Below, in pieces: positions 56,225 through 64,000 of a DNA stretch of 64,000 nt; positions within the stretch are counted from its first letter, which is position 1; every line of letters begins with the position of its first letter. Under the pieces are notes generated by a model that saw only the letters and a program-made list of their open reading frames with translations, ran no database searches and was not told the origin of the DNA. This stretch comes from Anniella stebbinsi (taxonomy: Eukaryota > Chordata > Lepidosauria > Squamata > Anniellidae), in the NCBI GenBank assembly GCA_029215795.1, contig JARDYH010000007.1, forward strand, positions 89,357,263 through 89,421,262, written 5' to 3'. Position numbers and translations under genes: made by a program.

Positions 56225-56440
56225 AGGAAGTGGTCAGTGTTGAAAAGGCTGAGGTAGATAGACCAATGTTCTGACTCAGCATAACACAGCTTCCTATGTT
56301 CCTATCAGATGTGTCATGTTGTAGCTTGGTGGTAGAGCACCTGCTGTTCAACCTCCATCATCTGCAGGTAGGGTTGGAAAGACCCTGTCTGAGGCCCTGG
56401 AGAACCGCTGCCAGTCAATATAGATCAAGGCAGAAAAATT
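56225..56440 (+). mobile_element. Two partial tRNA-derived SINEs head to tail
   Basis: 56240-56308 is a SINE 3' end (GACCAATGTTCTGACTCAGC, CAGCTTCCTATGTTCCTAT). 56325-56440 begins TTGTAGCTTGGTGGTAGAGC, an A-box head without a clear B box, and runs through CAGGTAGGGTTGGAAAGACC and CGCTGCCAGTCAATATAG. Same family as 51672-51835. Confidence 0.75.
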
Positions 56441-57214
56441 TAAAACTTCACAAAAGTTTGAAGCTTGATCTTTGGGCAGCTTGGGAAGGGAGAGGGATGA
56501 GGCAAAGGGGATATTAATGCAGATGCCCCACACCATGCATGTAATATTGTATATGCACATATAATAATACTTACTTCTAAAAGGGTTTAGAGTGGTGGGC
56601 CAATGAAAGGCCATATTTTAAAAAGAACATATTTTTTTGGTTTCACTTTTGCTGATTTAATTGTAGTACATTTATTTTAAAACTGTAAAGTTGTTCCAGT
56701 TGCTGAGGAAACAGGCAAACATATTTTGTCCAATCATTCTCAGACTACTAGCCCCCGTGGTGATGTGGGCTTTATACTAGTATGAATAAGAAGACTCTCA
56801 ATCTTTGCAACTGAATGAATTACATAGTGGGGGATGAAAAACAATGGACAAGGTGGAACTGAATGAAGACCCAGGAGGTCTCTGGTGAAACACGACAAAA
56901 CAAAATGCTGATGTATTGATAGGGATTGCTACTGGTTCTGTGATGATCAACTGGTTCATCGTCATCATTATTTGCCGCTGATAAAGCACCTATGCTTATT
57001 TATGAATGTAAGTATATTCTTTCCTTCCTCAAGCACCCAAGTTATGCCCTCTTCATGTATTTCAATCACTCAGTTTTGACAGGTTTTCACTCCTCTCTGT
57101 TTTGTGTAAGCAGTTTCACATCATCCAAGCCTTTGTTTTCTCTCACTTCCTTTATATAGTTGTATCTGCATTGATGAGACTACATGGCCACATCTTCACA
57201 TGGGGGATTCATAG
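56441..57214. other. Unassigned AT-rich DNA
   Basis: No gene recognised. Confidence 0.35.
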
Positions 57215-57722
57215 AAATCATCTTCAGAGTGTGCCTCTTTATACCAGTTGCAGGGGAACATGAACAGGAGGGTGCTGTCACACTCATGTCCTGCTCATGG
57301 CCTTCCCACAGGCATCTGGTTGGCCACTGTGTGAACAAAATGGTGGACTAGATAGGGTGACCATATGAAAAGGAGGACAGGGCTCCTGTATCTTTAACAG
57401 TTGCAGAGAAAAGGGAATTTCAGCAGGCGTCATTTGTATGCAGTTAGTACCTGGTGAAATCCTCTCTTCATCACAACAGTTAAAGTTGCAGGCATTATAC
57501 TAGAGTGACCAGATACAAGAGAGGACAGGGCTCCTGCAGCTTTAACTGTTGTAATGAAGAGGGAATTTCATCAGGTACGAATTGCATACAAATGATGCCG
57601 GCTGAAATTGCCTTTTCTCTACAACTGTTAAAGTTACATGAGACCTGTCCTCCTTTTCATCTGGTCAGCCTAGGACTAGATGGATGTTTGGTCTGCTCCA
57701 TCATGGCTGTTCTTATGTTCCA
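57215..57722 (+). mobile_element. CR1/L3-type LINE 3' end split by a foldback
   Basis: GGCATCTGGTTGGCCACTGTG and GGTGGACTAGA lead to the insertion at 57353; after it comes TGGATGTTTGGTCTGCTCC to CTTATGTTC at about 57718. The insertion is younger than the LINE. Confidence 0.85.
57353..57672. mobile_element. hAT-like foldback MITE, copy 7 (inside CR1/L3)
   Basis: A 320-bp element, TAGGGTGACC to GGTCAGCCTA, flanked by a perfect 8-bp duplication GGACTAGA (57345-57352 and 57673-57680) taken from LINE sequence. Confidence 0.97.
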
Positions 57723-57900
57723 ATTTTGCCTAACAGTCTTTCATTCACTTTCCATCCTATCCAATTTCCCAGCATCTTGTCTCGTAGCACATAACACTAT
57801 GCAGCCCTTATCTGAGGACATAACCTGCTGGTAGGAAAAACATCAGGTGTCACCCATCATGCCGGCTTGGTTCTTGGATTAGGGGAGAGAAGGACACAAG

Positions 57901-57947
57901 GAGCCTATCTACACAAACCGTTTTAAAGCAGTAGTGTAGATAGGCTC
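57901..57947. repeat. Perfect 14-bp-arm hairpin
   Basis: GAGCCTATCTACAC (57901-57914) and GTGTAGATAGGCTC (57934-57947) around a 19-nt loop. Resembles just the two ends of the CATATCCACACC family joined together. Confidence 0.8.
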
Positions 57948-58102
57948 AAGGTTATCAGTAAGATAACCGTATGCCTTTCTCACTCCTCCATAGAGCCCAT
58001 TCATTTTTCCCCTTCACCAGCACTGATGAAAAAAATGCCCGTATGTATCAGGCAGCCAATTAGAAATAATCACCACTATTGCAAATAGAAATATCTGCAC
58101 AA

Positions 58103-58423
58103 TGAGGTGACCCTATGGAAAGGAGGACAGGGCTCCTGTGTCTTTAACAGTTGTATAGAAAAGGGAATTTCAACAGGTGTCATTTGTATGCATGTAGCAC
58201 CTGGTGAAATTCCTTCTTCATCACAACAGTTAAAGCTGCAGGAGCCCTGCCTAGCATGACCAGATACAAAAGAGGGCAGGGCTCCTGCAGCTTTAACTGT
58301 TGTGATGAAGAGGGAATTTCACCAGGTGCTGCAGGCATACAAATGACACGTGCAGAAATTCCCTTTTCTCTACAACTGTTAAAGACACAGGAGCCCTGTC
58401 CTCCTTTCCATATGGTCAACATA
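58103..58423. mobile_element. hAT-like foldback MITE, copy 8
   Basis: About 321 bp with eroded termini (TGAGGTGACC and GGTCAACATA). The GGAAAGGAGGACAGGG end variant and TGTCTTTAAC are mirrored on the opposite arm. Internal loop variant (CATGTAGCACCTGG) shared with copy 5. No target duplication visible. Confidence 0.92.
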
Positions 58424-59012
58424 GGCTAGAGGCAGTAAGACAGGCATCATCTGAGAAGAGGTATGCCCCATCTTCCCTCTCAGACAGGAGGGAATGCGTC
58501 TCTAATGGGGTACCTGCTATGTCACAGGCATCCAACATATTAACACAAAGAATGTGACCCCTTTTCTTCTTTTCCTCTTTTTTCCTAATTCATGTGCAAA
58601 TGTACATAGATTTAGGACAGAATCCTATGCAGGTTCAGACAGGAGAAAGTTCTACAACTCCCAGCATTTCCAAGCCAACCATACCCCACCCAGACAGCTA
58701 AGCATAGGATTACGCTCATAATCAGTTAAATTATACAATCAATTGACCATACTATTTCCTTAATTGGGTGACAGGCTTAACTAATCCACTTTCCCCCACC
58801 CATCTAGCACTAAGCACCCTCTTTCCACCAGCCTCAAGAAGCTATTTTTCATTGTTAATAAGTCAGGGAAATGTCACATGGTTCTCTGCGCAACATGTAA
58901 TTTGCCACCCACTGTTCCCATTTTCACATCCTCTATCCTGTAGGACATGATTTATCTCTGCAGGTTTTTAAGAAGACACCTCTCATGGATTGTTAAATTG
59001 GTTTTCCTGCAA
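58424..59012. other. Unassigned DNA
   Basis: No gene; near 58617-58720 an inverted pair AGAATCCTATGCAGG / AAGCATAGGATTACG marks a small decayed foldback. Confidence 0.4.
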
Positions 59013-59078
59013 ATTGGTTGGACTAGATGATCCTCATGGTCCCTTTCAACTCCACAATACTATGATTCTGTGATTCTA
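59013..59078 (+). mobile_element. CR1-type 3' tail
   Basis: GTTGGACTAGATGATCCTC, CCCTTTCAACTCCAC and a CTATGATTCTGTGATTCTAT tail. Confidence 0.75.
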
Positions 59079-59083
59079 TTATA

Positions 59084-59286
59084 TTTATATCCCCACCTTT
59101 TCACCTGCAAGGAACCCAAGATGGCTTACATAATCCTCTTCCTTTCCATTTAATCCTCACAACAACCCTCTGAGAGTCATTAACTAGCTCAAATTCACCC
59201 AGTGTGTTTCATGGCTGAGTGGGGATTAGAACCTGGATCTCTTGAGTCCCAGTCCAACACTCTAACTATCACATCACACTGGCTCT
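59084..59286 (-). mobile_element. MIR-like tRNA-derived SINE
   Basis: Read on the minus strand: GAGAGCCAGTGTGATGTGAT, an A box TAGTTAGAGTG, GGACTGGGACTCAAGAGATC, a B box GGTTCTAATCC, then CCTTGCAGGTGAAAAGGTGG and an ATATAAATATAATAG end. Confidence 0.75.
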
Positions 59287-60282
59287 CAAGATTTGTCCTG
59301 AGAGAATTCGGGAGAGCATGAGATGCCCAACTTTATGGCTATTCTCCCAGCATCTAGGCCTCAGATTTCTATTTTGTTCTGTGTCAAATGACTTTGTAAG
59401 CCATGGTGTAATGAATGCAGGGCTTGTAGGGACGCAGCGTTGGCCTTTCCTTTCCTTTTTTTTTTTCATTAGCAGGGATGCTGATGTCATCAGCCACCCC
59501 CTTTTGACTTCCCTGAAACCTTCACAGTAGCTTGTGGAAAATGCAACATATTTTGAGTGGGCTCAGTACTGAATGGGCAATTAAAACCTATAAGCTTTAC
59601 AAAACACCTGCTCCTGATGGAGGTGAAAAAACCGCTAGAACTGGTTTGTTGATGGGGATTTGCGCAGCCGCCTGTATTTTGGACTCTCCTTCGGGAAATG
59701 GCTGTGGAGATTGTCAGGATGAGTCCCTCCCCTTCAACATTATCCCCTGCACTAGCGCTTGTTGCACAAGGATGAGTAGTTGCCACAGGCAGCCTAACAA
59801 AAACAGCTGGTAAAATGAGGTGGTGAGAATGATGAATCACTCACTCTATTTGCATCTGCATTTCTTCCCACTATTGGAGTTCCAGCTTCCCTGCCGTAGG
59901 TGAATCAAAGAACTCAAAGTGCTCTCCCAATAAGTACCCCTCTACGTACATGCTACTACTGCCTCTCCTTGAGCCAAGACACCAAATTACTACTCATTGC
60001 CAATTAACCCTGCAAAGGAGCCTTCATTTTAAGGATCAACCTGCTGAAAACAGGAGCAGGATGTGGCCTTGAAGGCGTTGAGATCTCATCCCAGAATGGG
60101 GTGAAGGAATGTCGTAGGAGTTGGATTCAGTGTTCCAAAGTGGATGCGCCTTGATTTGGCAATACTATTCAATTAAGCAGTGCCTCATTAATAAAAAGGG
60201 AAGAAGAAGGTGCGGTTGGCTAATCCAGAGTCACTCCCAGATCAACAGATGCAAGCAAAAAGGGATTAGAAAACACTTACGT
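59287..60282. other. Unassigned DNA
   Basis: T run at about 59455-59467. Overlapping opposite-strand frames at 59490-59840 are unrecognised. Confidence 0.35.
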
Positions 60283-60394
60283 AAAAACAACAGAGTCTTG
60301 TGGCATCTTGAAAGCTACCAGATTTATTCTGGCATAAGCCTTCATGGGCTATACACTTCATCAGACTCATGGAGTATTATGAGGGTTTCAGGTT
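60283..60394. repeat. Dispersed repeat scrap, GTCTTGTGGCATCTTG type
   Basis: AACAACAGAGTCTTGTGGCA, CAGATTTATTCTGGCATAAGC and GGGCTATACACTTCATCAGAC look like a widespread amniote repeat; family name not certain. Confidence 0.5.
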
Positions 60395-60925
60395 AAGATA
60401 TGGAACATATTTATTTTTTGTGTGTATTATTTTATTTAAAAAACATATACCACTCCATATCTAAAACAGTAAAAGATACAAAGATTAAAACACCATGAAG
60501 ATATACTTTTTAAAAACAGAATGCCAATAAAAACTGTGGCTGCCAGTTAAGGAATGCTTCCTGGAATAGAGCTGTTTTCAGGAAGTGCCGAAAGCAACAT
60601 AGTGTTGGCGCCTGCCTGTCCTCCAGGTGCAGGGAGTTTCAAAGAAAGGGGGCCACCACGCTGAAGGATCTTCTCCTGGTGGACTCCAATTGGGCCATAG
60701 GTCCAAGTGGAACCACCAGGAGCACTGATGGTGCGGGGTGGGAAGAAACAGTGAGGTCCAATGGACATTGCAGAAAGTATGGATAGTGACAATCATATTA
60801 TATTAACAGTGGTCATTCAGAGCCACTACCAGTCCTTTCTGCATTTTGTTTATTTATTTCACATTTCTATACTGCTCAACAGCCAATGTTCTCTGGGCAG
60901 TTCACAACAATTCACCAAATCACAA
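60395..60925 (-). mobile_element. L2-type LINE 3' end fragments
   Basis: 60395-60770 is UTR followed by a diverged C-terminal coding part; 60845-60925 is a second tail (CTATACTGCTCAACAGCC, CTCTGGGCAGTTCACAACAA). Confidence 0.65.
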
Positions 60926-61094
60926 GCCACCAATACATGTGCTTTCCTTCTGATCTCATTGTTTACAGTTCCACCCCCCACCATACGTAAAGTATCTAAG
61001 CACCAAGGTTCTTCTTGGACAGGATGAGTGGATGGTCCTTCAGCAAATGGTGTTGCCATGAAATCAGACATTTGGGTTTCTGCTACATTTTCCT

Positions 61095-61260
61095 AAGAAT
61101 ATTGGAAGAACCATGCTAGATCAGACTAATGACCCATCCAGTCCAGCATGCTGTTTCCCAAAGTGGCTGGCCAGAAAACCCTCAAATAGAGCATAGAGGC
61201 AGTAGCCGTTCCTTGCTGTTGCCCTGCTAGGATGCTGCCTGGAGGTCTAATTCACTTTGT
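61095..61260 (-). mobile_element. CR1/L3-type LINE tail
   Basis: AGAACCATGCTAGATCAGAC, CCATCCAGTCCAGCATGCTG and AGCATAGAGGCAGTAG in reverse orientation. Confidence 0.7.
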
Positions 61261-61324
61261 AAGACATGGCAAGAAGATCTTTCTTCATGAGAAGGCTTTC
61301 CAATCAAGGAAACCCAACATCGGC

Positions 61325-61395
61325 CTTCTCCAATCTGGTACCTTCCAGATATTTTGGACTTCAGCTTCCATTCGCCCCAGCCAGCACGACCAATG
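61325..61395. mobile_element. TTGTAGTCCAA foldback scrap
   Basis: CAATCTGGTACCTTCCAG, TTTTGGACTTCAGCTTCC and CCCCAGCCAGCACG match one arm. Confidence 0.6.
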
Positions 61396-61663
61396 GATGA
61401 AACAAACCTAGAGAGTTCCAAGGGAAGGGTAGAATCTGAACTCACAGCTAGGAGAGACATGGAACAGAGATGAAAGCTAGATTTCACGGCAGAGGTGACT
61501 GTCGTGGTGCTACCAAGAGCCCTCTCCTTGATTTCTCACATGTTTCAGATTATGGTGATTTTTTTTTTATGAAGTCATTGCTAAGCATTTCCCAAGAAGT
61601 CATATTTTCTGTCAACTCTTTCTACTTCTTCTTCACCCAAATATAATAGTCATCATAACTATG

Positions 61664-61853
61664 GCCCTGTTCAGACAACTGCTAAACCATGGTGGTTAAG
61701 GTTTTTGAGCTAAACATTATGGCTTAGCATGTCATGTGAACCATTCCTAATCATGGTGGCTACATAACCATGGTTCAAACATGCTCACTAACCACTTGCT
61801 GCAAAAGGGGTAGTGGCCTAAGCATGGCTTAGTGTGTTGTCTGAACAGGCCCT
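61664..61853. mobile_element. Foldback element, GTTCAGACAAC family
   Basis: GGCCCTGTTCAGACAACTGC is mirrored by GTGTTGTCTGAACAGGCCC. The interior CATTCCTAATCATGGTGG and TGCTCACTAACCACTTGC blocks match 2157-2347 closely. Confidence 0.8.
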
Positions 61854-63239
61854 ATAAGAATTATTTTCCTGGTCTCCTCCCTATAGGAATCTTGCTGGTA
61901 GGAAAACATTATAATTTGCTAGAAGTAAATTAGGGATGTTGTGGGCTTAATTTCAGCCAGAGTTTTGAATACTGTGTAGGCAGAAGGCAATTAAACTAAG
62001 GAGACAGGGTTTCCCCTATGGCTGAGTCATTGTTTCAAAACTGTGCTGAAAGTACAAGAAGACATTTTCAGACATGGCAACCCCTGGGGAAATAAGAGGT
62101 GGCATGGGATTGTCAAAGAACCATTCTCATGTTTTGACGGTGCCAACTACACTGACTGCATCATTTCCACCATCTGTCTGATGGACATTCAGCAGTGTTC
62201 CTGTGCATTTTGAAGAGATCAGATGTGGTCCATGGAAAACACCAGGTGGACACCTGCCCTGCTTCAGCTTTCATCTCTCTTCCATGTCGATGAGTGCAGG
62301 TGTCATTCAGGAAATGGATTTGGGGGCGGTGGGGATGAAGGAAGCTTGTCCCACCCTCCTACCCCAATAAAATTACCCAACACCTACCACTTCCTGGTGC
62401 TGCTCCTCCTCTTCCTCCCACTCCCTGCTGTCACTTCTTGTTTACTTTCCAAGCATGCAAGTAGTGAGAAGAGTATGGAAAGAGAGCTGCATCCTCCATT
62501 TGCCTTGAGCATTCCCTCTGGGCAGTTACACGGGTTGGGCCCAGATGGAAAGGGCAAGCAAATGGAGAGCGGTGACAGCAATGAGGAGGAGGTAGGCCCA
62601 TTCAGAGATGGGGCCTGATGAAGGCATCTGGCCCAAGGCCTCCCTCCCTAACCCTGCAGCTGAGATCACTAGGAAGATAGTGTCAATTAAATGCTCAAGT
62701 GGACCAGCCTTCCATCCGGAGTCTATTTCTTGCTCAGCACACCTGCCACACCTGGTTGCTATCTTGGTCTTGGGAGCCATACTGTATATGCACCATGTAA
62801 AGAAATGGCCATTGCTTGTCAAGAAAAACGGTGCCATGTTTTTTCCCCTTTATTTTAAGTAGTAGTTCAGTGTTCTTGTTTTTTCATCGTGCATGTTGAG
62901 TTTTGCAATGAAATGAGGTTGTCAAGCACGGTGTACCATTGCAGCAGGCAGATACAAAGATGAGATACCTTCCAGGTGAAAATCGGGATGCAGATGTAAC
63001 ATCCCCATCCTTACACTGAGGTCAGGATCATTGCCTGTCCCTCTCTCCCAGCTCCTCTTTCATACATTGCCAGAGGCTTTGCACAAACTGTATCCCTGGA
63101 CTCAGCCATAGCCTGTTCCCCTCTAGAGGAAAAGCAAATGGAGCGGACCCTCTTCCAGTTAGGAATCCATTCAAAAGCATTATCGTTCTACAATATGTTA
63201 CCAAAAGTTTGAATTATATCTTACCCAACCAGATGATTT
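61854..63239. other. Unassigned DNA
   Basis: About 1.4 kb; overlapping open frames at 62223-62618 (+) and 62526-62837 (-) are not recognisable. No repeat family seen. Confidence 0.35.
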
Positions 63240-63345
63240 TTAGACTACAACTCCCAGCATTCCTTACTATTGTCCTGCTGGCTGGGGCTGATGGGAGTTG
63301 GAGTCCAAAATGTCTGGAGAGCAACTGGCTGAGGAAGGCTGCCTT
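63240..63345. mobile_element. Foldback element, TTGTAGTCCAA family
   Basis: GACTACAACTCCCAGCATTCC is mirrored by GGGAGTTGGAGTCCAAAATG around CCTGCTGGCTGGGGCTG. Confidence 0.75.
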
Positions 63346-64000
63346 AGCAGCTGTGGATTGCGTACAGCCTTAATCTTCATGCGTGTGCACATGTGCGCTA
63401 CAGATGTATCCACCCGCCCACTCCGAAACTTAAGTTGGGGAGGGAGCTGAATGCTGAAGAATGGAAAACCCAGCAATGGACACTTCCAATATTTGAATCG
63501 AGCATTCCAAAAAACAAGTTAACTCGAGACGAATTTGTCCCATCGATATCAATAGGACCTCCTGTTCAACTGACTCAGAGCGTCATCAGAGGTGGGGGAA
63601 TCGTGGTTCCCTACCATTGCTTCTCTGTCCCCACTTCTGTCCCACCACACTTCTTCTTTCTTCCCGGAGAAGAAAGAGGAAATAAACAAAATCCACGTGG
63701 CTCATTTAGAGGGCGTTTTTATTGGTCCGCTTTTCCTGCACACAGCAGAAAATGGCAGCACATTCTGTTTCTCCTCCCCCCCCCCAAGTTGGATTAAAAG
63801 GGGTCGAATTTGTGATGGAAAAAAGGCATGAAGGAGCGGGAGGCGCACAGGAGGCGGATGCCGTCATCTAAAGAATGCGCGAAAAACCATGAGTGGGCAG
63901 TAGTGATAAAACGCTCGTCTGATGAACCCCTTGGACTGGATCCAGCCCAAAGCTGTGTAAACTTTGTTTTGTTTCCTGATGAAAGGATAGATTTTTTATA
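63346..64000. other. Unassigned DNA
   Basis: C run at about 63776-63786. Nothing else recognised to the window end. Confidence 0.35.

Noticed and set aside
62223..62837. Opposing open frames with hydrophobic stretches
   Set aside because: They overlap on opposite strands, with leucine-rich composition from CT-rich DNA and no domain.

Overview
The window looks like non-coding-rich nuclear DNA from an amniote, most likely a squamate reptile (lizard or snake). It carries many CR1 non-LTR fragments ending in the ATTCTATGATTCTATG-type 3' tail, L2-type LINE fragments with their short 3' UTR derivatives, tRNA-derived SINEs and very many palindromic DNA-transposon derivatives. Both connexin loci have their reading frame in a single exon behind a splice acceptor. 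The species call is inference from repeat content only.

Only one intact protein-coding gene is convincing: a beta-group connexin at 53630-54487 on the minus strand, best matched to GJB5 (connexin 31.1). It is a complete 285-residue coding exon with its splice acceptor 28 nt upstream of the ATG. About 15.5 kb further along the same strand (37455-38170) is a second connexin, closest to GJB4 (connexin 30.3). It is clearly broken by a stop at codon 7, two frameshifting deletions and loss of conserved extracellular cysteines. The order GJB5 then GJB4 on one strand matches the amniote GJB5-GJB4-GJB3-GJA4 cluster. GJB3 and GJA4 were not found and would be expected beyond the low-coordinate edge.

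Layout: 1-9.3 kb is dominated by palindromic elements (four copies of a ~320-bp hAT-like foldback element, a 1288-bp hAT-like element, smaller foldbacks) plus a Ty3/Gypsy RNase H fragment. 4.2-6.5 kb and 11.7-12.6 kb hold two copies of an unidentified duplicated segment containing an intact 241-bp exon-like block. 10-15 kb is CR1, L2 tails and AT-rich repeat. 16.2-17.3 kb holds an array of three palindromes, a GATC-rich stretch and another ~320-bp foldback. 24.4-26.8 kb and 29.5-30.8 kb hold the two longest LINE reverse-transcriptase remnants, both minus strand. 31-37 kb is CR1/L3-type fragments and foldbacks. 39.7-40.1 kb is a 218-bp tandem duplication, and 45.5-46.4 kb a ~190-bp satellite of about five units. 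48-49 kb is a long CR1 split by a foldback insertion. 51-64 kb contains GJB5, SINEs, two more ~320-bp foldbacks and otherwise unassigned DNA.

The strongest unusual signal is the palindromic DNA. The ~320-bp family has eight copies here, four with exact 8-bp target-site duplications (TSDs), and each arm is itself an imperfect palindrome. The two arms of a copy share the same variants, as if homogenised together. The 16.2-16.8 kb array carries splice-donor-like CAGGTAAG tips facing outward on both strands. No CRISPR array, RNA gene or toxin system is supported.
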